This document shows positions 28,593 through 38,942 of a DNA stretch of 55,849 nt, one piece after another (the stretch's first letter is position 1; each line of letters starts with the position of its first letter). The notes beneath the pieces are model-generated. The model saw only the letters and a program-made list of their open reading frames with translations, searched no databases and was not told where the DNA came from. The position numbers were made by a program, and so were the translations under genes. Source of the stretch: Microcaldota archaeon (GTDB lineage Archaea > Micrarchaeota > Micrarchaeia > Anstonellales > SKW190). The stretch spans positions 1-55,849 of the forward strand of contig JAOAJI010000003.1 in the NCBI GenBank assembly GCA_026414265.1, written 5' to 3'.

Positions 28593-29543
28593 ATGTCTAA
28601 AATTAAAAACTCTGGCAATTTAAATGACGACAAACTAAGTGTAGTTTTGAGCAAAGATCTGTGTTTAAAAAACCCGTGCATACTCGCTTCTGGGATAAAC
28701 GATATCTCTGTCTCTTTGCTCAAAGAGGCAGAAAAGAAAGGAGTTGGTTGCGTAACCACCAAATCCTGTAATTTGAATGGCAGAATAGGATACAAGAATC
28801 CTACTATGGCCTGCAGAGGCAAATACTTTCTGAATGCGATTGGCTTGTCTAATCCTGGAGCAGAGAAAGAAGCAGAAAAGATACGAAAAGCCAAGAAAGA
28901 ACTAACAATACCCATTATCGCAAGCGTTTTTGGAGAAAGCGACTCAGAGCTCAAAAAAGTTGTTGAGGTAATTACATCTGCGGAACCAAATGCTATAGAA
29001 GTAGACTTGTCTTGTCCTCACGCAGGTAACATAAATTTGTTTGAGGACCTAGAAGCATTATCAAGTTCGTTAGATGCTGTTGTTACTGCAACTGACTTAC
29101 CTGTGTTTGCAAAAGTTTCGCCTGCAATGACGATAAAAAGATTGCACAAGGTAGTAAAACTTATCGAGGAAAAAAAGTTTACTGGGATAACAGCTATTAA
29201 TACCATGCCTGCGATGTTGATAGACATAGAGGCAAGAGCACCTATTCTGTCTAACAGAGTTGGTGGCTTGAGCGGTTACTGCCTAAAGCCTATAGCTTTA
29301 AGGTACGTTTACGAGATAAGGAGGATAAGCAAATTGAAGATTATAGGAACAGGAGGCATTTTCGATTACAAGGATGCTGTAGAAATGTTGTTGGCAGGAG
29401 CAGACGCGATAGGCATAGGTACTGCTACTTACCAAGGCTTTGAAGTTTTCGGAAAAATAAACAAAGGGATTTTAAATTACATGAAGAAAAAAAGTTTGAC
29501 TAATATCAGTCAAATCAAGTTAGATAGCAAGTGGTTTGTTTAG
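28593..29543 (+). CDS. pyrD: Dihydroorotate dehydrogenase
   Basis: NPCILASGIND; EVDLSCPHAGN; FAKVSPAMT; RVGGLSGYCLKPIALRYVYEI; IIGTGGIFDYKDAVEMLLAGADAIGIGTA. Confidence 0.88.
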   Translation: MSKIKNSGNLNDDKLSVVLSKDLCLKNPCILASGINDISVSLLKEAEKKGVGCVTTKSCNLNGRIGYKNPTMACRGKYFLNAIGLSNPGAEKEAEKIRKAKKELTIPIIASVFGESDSELKKVVEVITSAEPNAIEVDLSCPHAGNINLFEDLEALSSSLDAVVTATDLPVFAKVSPAMTIKRLHKVVKLIEEKKFTGITAINTMPAMLIDIEARAPILSNRVGGLSGYCLKPIALRYVYEIRRISKLKIIGTGGIFDYKDAVEMLLAGADAIGIGTATYQGFEVFGKINKGILNYMKKKSLTNISQIKLDSKWFV

Positions 29544-29625
29544 AATTCCAAAGATACGATTGTGGTATTTTCACTATAAACAACACAACATAATAAATTA
29601 TAAACTATAGTTCAGAAAGATATTT

Positions 29626-30375
29626 GTGCAAGAAAACATAGATTTCTTTGAACTTGTATTACTTCAAACCATAAACTCAAAGAAAGACACTGCTTATTTA
29701 GAGAAGTTGCCTGCTGAAATGAATTCGAGTTTTTACGAGATCGCAAACAGAACAGGCAGTCTGAGGTTAAAAGAGCTCATAGAAATAAAGAGCTCTATAG
29801 GCACTACAGAACTAGTTCTTACTGCTAAGGCAAAGGACTTTTTGTCGATGATTGAGAAAAAAACAGAGGAAAAACAGCATTTAGATCACTTGTCAAAAGA
29901 AGTTCTGAAATGCATTGCCAACAACATGAATGAACTTTATGAAATACAAAAGAGCTTGAACATAAGAGAAACTGATTTGACAATAAATCTTTATACTTTG
30001 TATAAAAAAGAGTTGATTGACTACACTTGCCAAAACAACACAGTTAAGTTTGTTTTGACAGAGAAAGGTTTTTCAAAAGCTTACGCAGAGAAGCTCAGGT
30101 CAGAAGATGTTAAGGAAAAGGCAGAAAAGAGGGATGAAAAACCAAAAGATCAAGAAGAAACCGAAGAAGACGTAAAGGAACTTCTGAAAGAAGATTCAAA
30201 TACTAAATCAAGTGAAAAAAAAGTTGAAGTAACGAACGATAAGAAAGATGAGACAAACAAAATAAAGGTTTATGATTCTAAGTTAGAATATTATTTGCAC
30301 AAGTATTGGATTGTTTTGTTATTAATATTAATTGTTGTTTTTGGTATCGTCGTTTACTACCTCATGAACAGATAA
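29626..30375 (+). CDS. Hypothetical winged-helix-like protein with C-terminal TM anchor
   Basis: GTG start; two wHTH-like segments (VLKCIANNMNELYEIQKSLNIRETDLTINLYTLYKKELIDYT); acidic/Lys linker; C-terminal TM WIVLLLILIVVFGIVVYYLM. Confidence 0.55.
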   Translation: MQENIDFFELVLLQTINSKKDTAYLEKLPAEMNSSFYEIANRTGSLRLKELIEIKSSIGTTELVLTAKAKDFLSMIEKKTEEKQHLDHLSKEVLKCIANNMNELYEIQKSLNIRETDLTINLYTLYKKELIDYTCQNNTVKFVLTEKGFSKAYAEKLRSEDVKEKAEKRDEKPKDQEETEEDVKELLKEDSNTKSSEKKVEVTNDKKDETNKIKVYDSKLEYYLHKYWIVLLLILIVVFGIVVYYLMNR

Positions 30376-30413
30376 TAATCACAGACGAATAATTACATGA
30401 AGGTGTTTAACAT

Positions 30414-31055
30414 ATGCCTCAGAACAAGTTCAGTAGATTGGAAACTATCGTATTCCCTGAGCTAAAGGAATATGGTATAGAACTGATAGATAATGTGATC
30501 ATAGAAAACAAGAACGACTTAAAAAAAGGTTTAGAACTTATATCTTTGCCTTGTTATGCTAAGCTGATTGCAAGAGAAGAGCTGCACAAATCAGACAAAG
30601 GACTCGTAAGGGAAATAACTAACGAAAAAGAATGCATAATGTTTTTTGAAGAAATGGAGAACTTAAACAAAGAAAAAAAAGTTTACAGTTTTGTTTTACA
30701 AAGACGTGTTAAAGGAGTAGAACTCTTTTTAGGCATAAAGAAAGACAATTTGTTTGGCCATGTGCTTTTATTTGGTTTTGGAGGCATCTTTGTAGAGGTT
30801 TACAGAGATATCGCTTATGCGGTATTACCGATAAAAAAGGACGAGTTCTTAGAACTTGTTGAACAGACTAAAATAGGTGAAAGATTATTGAAGGGCTACA
30901 GAGGCTATGGCATTGACTTAGAAAAACTGTATGAAGTGATCAAAAACAGTTACAGACTAATGAAGCAAAAGAACTACTCTGAAATAGAATACAATCCTAT
31001 CATAGTGAGCAAAGAAGGTATAACCTCAATTGTAGATATAAAAATAGTCAAATAA
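30414..31055 (+). CDS. acdB: Acetyl-CoA synthetase (ADP-forming) beta subunit, ATP-grasp
   Basis: PCYAKLIAREELHKSDKGLV; FVLQRRVKGVELFLGIKKDNLFGHVLLFGFGGIFVEVYRDIAYAVLPI; LLKGYRGYGID. Confidence 0.88.
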   Translation: MPQNKFSRLETIVFPELKEYGIELIDNVIIENKNDLKKGLELISLPCYAKLIAREELHKSDKGLVREITNEKECIMFFEEMENLNKEKKVYSFVLQRRVKGVELFLGIKKDNLFGHVLLFGFGGIFVEVYRDIAYAVLPIKKDEFLELVEQTKIGERLLKGYRGYGIDLEKLYEVIKNSYRLMKQKNYSEIEYNPIIVSKEGITSIVDIKIVK

Positions 31056-31085
31056 ATGCTTATCTTGATTTAAGAGGTTTATGCT

Positions 31086-32477
31086 ATGAAAAACATACGT
31101 TATGTTTTCTACCCTCAGAGTATTGCTATCATAGGCGCTTCAAGGGAACCTAATAAAATAGGCAATGTGATAGTAAAAAATTTGGTTGAAGGAGGATATA
31201 GGGGTAAGATTTACCCTGTCAATCCTAATACTGAAGAAATTTTAGGATTAAAATGCTATAAGAGCATAAGCGAAATCCAGAACTCTGTTGACTGTGCTGT
31301 CATCTGCATAAAGAAAGAATTCGTTTTAGATGTTGTTCAACAATGTGCTAACAAAAAGGTCAAATCAATAATCATGATTACTTCAGGCTTTTCAGAAACA
31401 GGAAACGAGGAGATGGAAAAAAAGATCTTGAGCATATGCAAGCAAAACGAAATAGCTTTGATAGGTCCAAATTGTATGGGCGTTATCTATACCAAGAATA
31501 GAGTGGATTCAGTCTTTTTACCTGTTTACAAGATGGGCAGGCCAAAAATTGGAGGTATTTCTTTCATTTCGCAAAGCGGTGCAATAGGCGGTTGTATCCT
31601 TGACCTAGCTGCCTATTACGGCATAGGAATGAACAAGTTCGTTTCTTACGGGAATGGAAAACTCATAGGCGTTGAGGAACTACTTGAATACTTTGAAAGC
31701 GATAACGAAACAAAGACACTTGCATGTTATTTTGAGGGCATAAGAGACGGAAAAAGGTTCATTAACGCGCTTGACAAATGCACTCTAAGAAAACCAGTAG
31801 TGGTATTAAAAGGCGGTAAGACGTCCAAATCTGCTAAAGCAATTGCCTCTCATACTTCTTCATTGATGGGCAACCATAGCTCTTTCAGAGCAGTGTTCAA
31901 AAAGACCAATACGATAGAAGTAGAGAGCATAGATGAGCTTTTTGATGTTGTAAAAGTCTTCATGCAACCAAAAATTAAGGGTAAAAGAATAGGCGTCATA
32001 ACTAACGGAGGGGGTTTAGGTATATTGGTAGTTGATAAACTAGTAGAAAACGACTTCGAACTATCTGAGATACCACAGCAGAAAAGAGAAGAGCTGAGGA
32101 AAATCTTTCCTTCTGAGCTAAACATAGAAAATCCACTTGATTTACTTGGAGATGCCAACACTGCAAGGTTTGAAGTAGCTTTGAATACAATGATGAACGA
32201 AGAATCAGTTGATGCAATAATAGTTTGCTTGTTGTTACAAACAATTTCCCTAGATGCGACAATAATCAACGTTTTAGTCAGAACCAATTATTTCAGCAAA
32301 AAACCAATCCTAATAGTTGCAGTTGGTGGAGAGTACACGAATTCGATTGTCAGGGTTTTGGAATCCAACAATTTGCCATGCTATCCATCACCAGAGAGAG
32401 CTGTTAACGCTCTGAGGAAAATGTATGATTACTATGAGAATCTTAATCACAGGCTGTCCGGGAACAGGAAAAACTAG
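31086..32477 (+). CDS. acdA: Acetyl-CoA synthetase (ADP-forming) alpha subunit
   Basis: FYPQSIAIIGASREPNKIGNVIVKNLVEGGYRGKIYPVNP; GPNCMGV; FISQSGAIGG; KSAKAIASHTSSLMG; VITNGGGLGILVVD. Confidence 0.92.
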   Translation: MKNIRYVFYPQSIAIIGASREPNKIGNVIVKNLVEGGYRGKIYPVNPNTEEILGLKCYKSISEIQNSVDCAVICIKKEFVLDVVQQCANKKVKSIIMITSGFSETGNEEMEKKILSICKQNEIALIGPNCMGVIYTKNRVDSVFLPVYKMGRPKIGGISFISQSGAIGGCILDLAAYYGIGMNKFVSYGNGKLIGVEELLEYFESDNETKTLACYFEGIRDGKRFINALDKCTLRKPVVVLKGGKTSKSAKAIASHTSSLMGNHSSFRAVFKKTNTIEVESIDELFDVVKVFMQPKIKGKRIGVITNGGGLGILVVDKLVENDFELSEIPQQKREELRKIFPSELNIENPLDLLGDANTARFEVALNTMMNEESVDAIIVCLLLQTISLDATIINVLVRTNYFSKKPILIVAVGGEYTNSIVRVLESNNLPCYPSPERAVNALRKMYDYYENLNHRLSGNRKN

Positions 32478-33120
32478 TTTAGCAAACAAATTAATTGAGT
32501 TAGCTTCTGATTCTGATAAGATAGCAGTAAAGAACAGAGAAACAAAAAACTTGTTGAAAAAATTTTCTTTGAAAATTATTTCGTTAAACGATATAGCTGA
32601 TGAATTTTCACTTTACGAGTTCTATGATAATTTGACAGAGTCTAAGGTAGTCAATCTAGAAGCTCTCGAAAGAGTTACAAACACTGTGTTAGATGTTGAA
32701 GAAGACAACTTCAAATCAAAAAAAAAGAAGAAGAAAAATAGTAAAGAATTGCTGATAGTAGTAGAGGGTCATTTGGGCGCAGAGATAAGGATAAGAAAAA
32801 TAAGCAAAGTCTTTGTGCTGAGAACAAATCCTAAAGAACTTGAGAAGCGTTTATTGGAAAAAGGCTATGGCAAAAAAAAGTTATCTGAAAACATAAACGC
32901 AGAACTTGTTGACTATTTTACAATCAAAAGCGAAAAACTTTACGGAAGAGATAGAGTGATAGAGCTTGATACCAGCTCTAAAAGCGTAAATGCTTTGGCA
33001 GAAAAGTTAATCAAACACTTGAAAAACCAAAAAAATAGAAAAACAAAAAAAACTAAGAGCATCTCTTGGGCAAATGTGTTCAACACAGAAATAGAGTTTG
33101 TGAAGAAACACTTGTTGTAG
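32434..33120 (+). CDS. Fap7/AK6-like adenylate kinase
   Basis: P-loop MRILITGCPGTGKTSLANKL; VVEGHLGAEI; KVFVLRTNPKELEKRLLEKGYGKKKLSENINAE. The 5' end overlaps the acdA 3' end. Confidence 0.82.
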   Translation: MRILITGCPGTGKTSLANKLIELASDSDKIAVKNRETKNLLKKFSLKIISLNDIADEFSLYEFYDNLTESKVVNLEALERVTNTVLDVEEDNFKSKKKKKKNSKELLIVVEGHLGAEIRIRKISKVFVLRTNPKELEKRLLEKGYGKKKLSENINAELVDYFTIKSEKLYGRDRVIELDTSSKSVNALAEKLIKHLKNQKNRKTKKTKSISWANVFNTEIEFVKKHLL

Positions 33121-33158
33121 TTTTGTAGTTTTTACTGAGTAACTTTATAATTTTTCAC

Positions 33159-34187
33159 TTACTTAGATAGGACTTTTGTCAATACATCAATCATTCTGCA
33201 AGAGAACCCCCATTCGTTGTCGTACCATGCAAGGACTTTTACCATGTTGCCTATAACATAAGTGCTCTGTGCATCAAATATCGAAGAAACTTCTGTGTGA
33301 ACTACGTCTGAGCTTACTATAGGATCTTCTGTGTATTCTAGAACGCCTTTTAGATTACCTTCTGCTGCTTTCTTCATGACTTTGTTGACTTCGTCTTTAG
33401 TTGTTTGTTTCTTGACATCGACTACGAGATCAACTATGGAACCACATGGCACAGGCACTCTTAGAGCCAAGCCGTCCATCTTACCTTTGAGTGAAGGTAT
33501 TACTAGTCCTATTGCTTTAGCAGCTCCTGTTGTAGTAGGGATTATGTTCTCTGCAGCAGCCCTAGACCTTCTCAACTCTTTTTTGTGCACCACATCTAAT
33601 ACCATTTGATCATTAGTGTATGCGTGAACCGTTGTCATGAAACCTTTTTCGATTTCGAAGTTATCGTTGAGAACTTTGGCTACTGGAGCCAAACAGTTAG
33701 TTGTACAAGAACCGTTACTAATTATATTATGAACTTTAGGGTCATAGATTTCGTGATTGACCTTATAAACTATGGTTACACAGTCCTTGTCCTGGTCAGA
33801 GTACTTTGCAGGCGCAGATACGAAAACTTTTTTTGCACCAGCAGTAAGATGTAATCTGGCTTTTTCAGCGTTAGTGAAAGCACCAGTACACTCTAAAACA
33901 ACGTCTATGTCGTTTTTCTTCCACGGCAATTTAGTAGCATCAGGCTCTGCTAAGAAAGGTATTTCATAGTCACCTACTACTAAGTTGTTGTTTTTTGCCG
34001 AAACCTCTTCAAACCTTCCGTGAACAGTATCGTATTTAGTCAAATACACTCCTCCCTCTATTCCTGTTAAATCGTTTATTGCTTTCACTTCCACTGTTTT
34101 ACCGAGAAGCTTCTTCTCGTACAGTATCCTCAAAAGGCTTCTGCCTATTCTACCATAGCCGTTTATAGCTACGTTTATTTTTCCCAT
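33159..34187 (-). CDS. gap: Glyceraldehyde-3-phosphate dehydrogenase, class I (bacterial/eukaryotic type)
   Basis: INGYGRIGRSLLRILYE; IISNGSCTTNCLAPVAKVLNDNF; RSRAAAENIIPTTTGAAKAIGLVIPSLKGKMDGLALRVPVP; WYDNEWGFSCRMID. Confidence 0.96.
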   Translation of the reverse strand: MGKINVAINGYGRIGRSLLRILYEKKLLGKTVEVKAINDLTGIEGGVYLTKYDTVHGRFEEVSAKNNNLVVGDYEIPFLAEPDATKLPWKKNDIDVVLECTGAFTNAEKARLHLTAGAKKVFVSAPAKYSDQDKDCVTIVYKVNHEIYDPKVHNIISNGSCTTNCLAPVAKVLNDNFEIEKGFMTTVHAYTNDQMVLDVVHKKELRRSRAAAENIIPTTTGAAKAIGLVIPSLKGKMDGLALRVPVPCGSIVDLVVDVKKQTTKDEVNKVMKKAAEGNLKGVLEYTEDPIVSSDVVHTEVSSIFDAQSTYVIGNMVKVLAWYDNEWGFSCRMIDVLTKVLSK

Positions 34188-34360
34188 TAAACCACCTTTA
34201 TGTAAATCGTTGTTATAATAACCTAATTAAATAATATAAACCATAGTGTTTAGAAGAAGAATTTGGAACGAAATTTTATTTAGAGTCTGAGCGGAAGAGA
34301 AAGAGTTAAAAAGATTTTCATAAGAATCTTAACATATTCTTTGATTAACAGAGTGATGCC

Positions 34361-34540
34361 ATGATTTGTGAGGTAACAAAAAAGCACACTTATTTTCTGC
34401 AGAAGTGCAACTATTGCGGTAGAAAGGTAAGCTATTACGGGATAAAGAGTAGTAAGATTGTAGACAAAAAGAAACGACTGATAATTTGCAAATTGTGTTG
34501 GTCGCATTTACCTTCAAGAAAAGCCTACAAGTCAGCATAG
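34361..34540 (+). CDS. Small (59 aa) zinc-ribbon-like protein
   Basis: Not in the ORF track. ATG 34361 to TAG 34538-34540: MICEVTKKHTYFLQKCNYCGRKVSYYGIKSSKIVDKKKRLIICKLCWSHLPSRKAYKSA. Paired CxxC motifs and strongly basic. Confidence 0.65.
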   Translation: MICEVTKKHTYFLQKCNYCGRKVSYYGIKSSKIVDKKKRLIICKLCWSHLPSRKAYKSA

Positions 34541-34549
34541 AACTTTCTG

Positions 34550-37500
34550 TTATTTAGGCAAAACCTCAATCATTATTACTACATTAATGTCTTTGATGTT
34601 CCATTCCTTTTTGTAAACATTTGGTTTGTTGAAAATATGATTATCGAAAGTTCCGTTGACTGCTTTCTCTATTTCTTTAATTTCTTTGTTGGGTATTTGT
34701 CCCTGTAGTTCATTGAAGTAAAACTTGATTTTGTCTTTTTCATTCAGTTTTAGTTGTTTTCGCATTTCCTGGATTCTTCTAATCATTTCTCTTATCATTC
34801 CTTCTTTTTGTAGCTCTTCTGGTATTTCTTTTTTCAATAAAACAATACCGAATTTAGTTATCAAGCCTTCGTAACCTGGGTATTTAACTGAGTGCTCAAA
34901 AAAGTCGATATTTAGTTTGACATCGTTAAACTGATAAAAGCCATTGACTATCATCTCTCTTAAAAATTGATTCTTCTTGTCCTTGTGATCAAGCACCTGC
35001 ATTATTTCATTAACTGCATTGCTCGTTTTTTCTTTGAAATGAAGTCCGAATTGATTAGCTTTCGGTTTTAATGATATTTCCAGGTTATCATCTAATTCCA
35101 CAACCATTTTAATGTGTTTAACGTTAGCAAGGTTAGTTATTATTGATTCTGTATCGTTTAATGATGAAATCACTTGCGAAGAAAAAGAGACGAAGATTGC
35201 TTCAGCCATAGGTTGTCTGACATTGATACCGAGCCTGTTCCTAAGATTGAGAATAGCAGACTTTATTTCTAAAGCTATCTCGAATTTCTTTTCCAGTTCA
35301 TAGTTAACGTAGATTTGGTTGTACTTAGGATAATCAAGTAAAGCTATTGATTTTTGTTTGATTATTTTCCTGAAAACTTGCTGATAAACGTATTCAGTAA
35401 TGAAAGGTGTAAATGGATGTAAAAGAACCAGTGAGTTAAGATAGACGTAGAAGAAAACATTGAGTGCTATTTCGTTTTTTGATTCTATTCTTTCCCTCAC
35501 TACCTTGAGATAAGTCCTACTCAGATCCTCTACTAAGAAATTAGTGATCTCAACAGCTGCTTTGAAAGTCTCATATCTACTGAAATAAGTTTCAACGTTT
35601 TTGATCAATGAATTGAATTTAGAGATGAGCCATTTGTCTTCATTCTTCAGTTCATCTTCTTTGAGCTCGTTCAGATTGTTTATGTAGTGTTTTAAGATAT
35701 AGTTTTTTTGGAGATACATGCCTATGTTGTATATTATCTCCAGTGCCCTTGATGAATCATCCATTTCGTCCCAAGAAAATTTGAGGTCATCCCATGTAGT
35801 GGATTTTAGTGACCATAACCTGAAGGAGTCTGCACCGTACTTTTCTATTATTTCATCCAACGGAACGTAATTCCCTAAGCTCTTGCTCATCTTTTCGCCT
35901 TTTGCATCCACGAAAAAACCGTGCATAAGTACGTTCTTGTAAGGCGCGATACCGTTATAAGCTACACCCATGCCGAGCAATGAATAGAACCAACCTCTGG
36001 TTTGGTCCTTTCCCTCTACTATGAAATCACATTGTTTTAATTGTTTGTTTTCTTGTTCTTCGTAGTTATAATTGCCTGCCCAGACTGCATTTCCAGAATC
36101 GAACCAGACATCAAGTATGTCTTTGACTCTTACCATGTCATTCCTGCATTTTTTACACTTTAAAACAACTTCATCTATAAAAGGTCTGTGCAAATCATTT
36201 ATAGTGTGATAATTTCCCAGTTCTTTCTTAGAGCCTATGAATGTTATGTTATTACATTCCGGATTCACGCATTTCCATATCGGCAGAGGTATACCCCAAT
36301 ATCTTTGTCTGCTAATGCACCAATCAGGTGCGTCTTTGACAAAATCATAGAACCTTGTTTTTGCAAAGTCAGGATACCAATTAACATTGTCTATTTGCTC
36401 GAGCATTTTTTCTTTGATTTCTGAGATATTGATGAACCACTGTTTTGAGGAAATGAATATCAGAGGAGTTTTACATCTCCAGCAGTGAGGGTATCTGTGA
36501 ACGTATTTCGTTTTATAGAGCAAAACGCCTTTCGCCTTTAGGTCGTTTATTATAATGTCATTGGCATCAAAAACGTACATGTTTGCATATTTTTTTGCAG
36601 TTATATCGTATTTTCCATTTTCTTCTACTGGACAGTAAATTTCTATATTGTATCGTTTTCCAATCATGTAGTCTTCTGGACCATGGCCAGGTGCAGTGTG
36701 AACTAATCCTGTACCTTCTTGTGTAGAAACATATTCATCTGACATAACTACTTTTCTTTCATATTCTTTACCTATGAAGTCTTGAAGAGGGTGTTCATAT
36801 TCTAGCTTATCAAGAGCCTTACCGTGGAATTGTTCGACGACAGTTAAATTTGTTTTTGTTATTTTGCTTATATTGTCAAGTAAACTCTTTGCAATTATCC
36901 AGTATTCATCGTATTCTTTTGCATAGACTTTGACGTATTCAACTAAAGGATTCGCCATTATAGCCATGTTCGCTATAAGTGTCCAAGGGGTAGTAGTCCA
37001 TATTATTAGGTACTCATTAGTTTTATTTTTGACTTTAAATTTGACATAAATTGAAGGACTGGTATGTTCATCGTATTCTAGTTCATAGTTTGCAACAGTT
37101 GTTTCACACCTTGGGCAATGTGCTAATACATACAAATCTTCATAGATAAGTTTTTTGTTCCAGACTTCTTTGAGTGCAGTCCAAGTACTCTCTATGTACT
37201 CGTTCTTGTAAGTTATGTATGGATTATCCCAGTCCATCCAGACTCCGAGTCTTTTGAATTGGTCGCTCATTATGCCCATGTATTGAGATGCATAAGCTTT
37301 GCATTCATCTACGAACCTTTCAACCCCTATTTTTTCCTCTATTTCCTTTTTATTTTTGAGCTCTAGTTTTTGTTCTACCTTCACCTCAATCGGTAAACCG
37401 TGAGTGTCATAACCAGGTCTTGCTGTACATTTATAGCCATTTAGCCAGTGATACCTTAATACACAGTCTTTGATGCATTTGTTCCACGCAGTACCGGGAT

Positions 37501-37654
37501 GAATTTGCCCTGTGGCATATGGCGGTCCATCGATAAATACAAACTTTTTCTTAGATTTCTTAGTTTTTTCTTTTAGCTCATGGTATATCCTCTCTTTTTC
37601 CCATAACTCTAAAACATATGACTCGATTTCTTTGTGATTTCGCATATAATTCAT
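34550..37654 (-). CDS. ileS: Isoleucyl-tRNA synthetase
   Basis: FIDGPPYATGQIHPGTAWNKCIKD; WTTTPWTLIAN; WCISRQRYWGIPLPIW; DVWFDSGNAVW; GEKMSKSLGNYV. Confidence 0.97.
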   Translation of the reverse strand: MNYMRNHKEIESYVLELWEKERIYHELKEKTKKSKKKFVFIDGPPYATGQIHPGTAWNKCIKDCVLRYHWLNGYKCTARPGYDTHGLPIEVKVEQKLELKNKKEIEEKIGVERFVDECKAYASQYMGIMSDQFKRLGVWMDWDNPYITYKNEYIESTWTALKEVWNKKLIYEDLYVLAHCPRCETTVANYELEYDEHTSPSIYVKFKVKNKTNEYLIIWTTTPWTLIANMAIMANPLVEYVKVYAKEYDEYWIIAKSLLDNISKITKTNLTVVEQFHGKALDKLEYEHPLQDFIGKEYERKVVMSDEYVSTQEGTGLVHTAPGHGPEDYMIGKRYNIEIYCPVEENGKYDITAKKYANMYVFDANDIIINDLKAKGVLLYKTKYVHRYPHCWRCKTPLIFISSKQWFINISEIKEKMLEQIDNVNWYPDFAKTRFYDFVKDAPDWCISRQRYWGIPLPIWKCVNPECNNITFIGSKKELGNYHTINDLHRPFIDEVVLKCKKCRNDMVRVKDILDVWFDSGNAVWAGNYNYEEQENKQLKQCDFIVEGKDQTRGWFYSLLGMGVAYNGIAPYKNVLMHGFFVDAKGEKMSKSLGNYVPLDEIIEKYGADSFRLWSLKSTTWDDLKFSWDEMDDSSRALEIIYNIGMYLQKNYILKHYINNLNELKEDELKNEDKWLISKFNSLIKNVETYFSRYETFKAAVEITNFLVEDLSRTYLKVVRERIESKNEIALNVFFYVYLNSLVLLHPFTPFITEYVYQQVFRKIIKQKSIALLDYPKYNQIYVNYELEKKFEIALEIKSAILNLRNRLGINVRQPMAEAIFVSFSSQVISSLNDTESIITNLANVKHIKMVVELDDNLEISLKPKANQFGLHFKEKTSNAVNEIMQVLDHKDKKNQFLREMIVNGFYQFNDVKLNIDFFEHSVKYPGYEGLITKFGIVLLKKEIPEELQKEGMIREMIRRIQEMRKQLKLNEKDKIKFYFNELQGQIPNKEIKEIEKAVNGTFDNHIFNKPNVYKKEWNIKDINVVIMIEVLPK

Positions 37655-37848
37655 CCCTAATAAAGAATATTTAAAGTATGAACCATTCCTAATAAGCTTA
37701 CGTTGATTAATTCATTTCTGCACTTACATAATTTTATATTAGTTATTTTTAAAAGATGTTAGAAAATATAGTTAAAAAGTTGATATAGTGGTTTTTTTAT
37801 ACCTAAATTTTATGTTAAAAAAGCATATATTAAGAAGGTTGTTGAATT

Positions 37849-38883
37849 ATGAGTATTAGAAAACTGAACGAACATGAAGAAATTGAAAAATCTGATCAAG
37901 CAAAACCAAAAGAACATGATTTATTAACTTTTTTGCCTTTCACAGAAAAGTACAGGCCTCAAACATTAGACGATGTAGTTGGCCATCACGAAATTGTGAA
38001 AAGTTTAAAACACTTTGTTAAAACGAAGTCTATGCCAAACTTACTATTTGCAGGAAGTCCTGGAATAGGGAAAACAACTTGTGCGATTGCACTTGCAAAG
38101 GATTTATTCAAGGAAAACTTCAAGGGCTCTTTTTTGGAATTGAATGCAAGCGACGAGCGTGGCATAGACGTAGTAAGGGGCAAAATAAAGGACTTTGCAA
38201 GAATGTCATCAATTACAAACGTACCGTTTAAGATAATTTTCCTTGACGAAGCAGATGCTTTGACTACAGAAGCGCAACAGGCGCTAAGGCGTACCATGGA
38301 GATTTATTCAAGTGTCACTAGATTCATTCTATCATGTAATTATTCAAGTAAAATAATAGAGCCTATTCAAAGCAGGTGTACAATCTTCCGTTTCAGGAGC
38401 TTAAAAAAAGAAGACATTTTGGAATTGGTCAAAAAGATCAAAGAAAAGGAAGGAATAAACATAGAAGAAAATGGATTAGAATTGCTGATTAATATTTCTG
38501 AGGGCGACTTGAGAAAATTTTTAAACGTTTTACAGGCATGTAGTATGCATTCGAAAACTGTGACAAGGGATTTGGTAGAAAAGGTAAGTGGTACAGTCTC
38601 GCTTTCAGGTTTAGAAAGATTAGTAGAAAATATCAATTCGGGGAAGTATTTGGAAAGTGATGAACTCGTGCAGAAGTACCTAATTGAATACGGCCTAAGT
38701 GCTGAGGATTTTATTTACCAACTTTACAAATATGTTATTATTGCTAAAATTGACGAAAAAAAGAAGATGCAATTCATAGAAACATTAGGTGAGTTTCATT
38801 ACAGGATAACAGAAGGCAGTAATGAACAAATACAGCTGAAGGCAATGATAGCTAAGCTTTGTTTGATCTCGTTAAATGATTGA
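37849..38883 (+). CDS. rfcS: Replication factor C small subunit
   Basis: PFTEKYRPQTLDDVVGHHEIV; Walker A AGSPGIGKTT; LELNASDERGIDVVRGKIKDFAR; FLDEADALTTEAQQALRRTMEIYS. Confidence 0.97.
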   Translation: MSIRKLNEHEEIEKSDQAKPKEHDLLTFLPFTEKYRPQTLDDVVGHHEIVKSLKHFVKTKSMPNLLFAGSPGIGKTTCAIALAKDLFKENFKGSFLELNASDERGIDVVRGKIKDFARMSSITNVPFKIIFLDEADALTTEAQQALRRTMEIYSSVTRFILSCNYSSKIIEPIQSRCTIFRFRSLKKEDILELVKKIKEKEGINIEENGLELLINISEGDLRKFLNVLQACSMHSKTVTRDLVEKVSGTVSLSGLERLVENINSGKYLESDELVQKYLIEYGLSAEDFIYQLYKYVIIAKIDEKKKMQFIETLGEFHYRITEGSNEQIQLKAMIAKLCLISLND

Positions 38884-38942
38884 ACAACATGCATTCTGAT
38901 ATCTGAAAGTTTTTTGAATGGTTTTTTCCTCAAGTGGTTATT

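Noticed and set aside
33331-33969. Plus-strand ORFs opposite gap
   Set aside because: Antisense shadows of a clear GAPDH gene.
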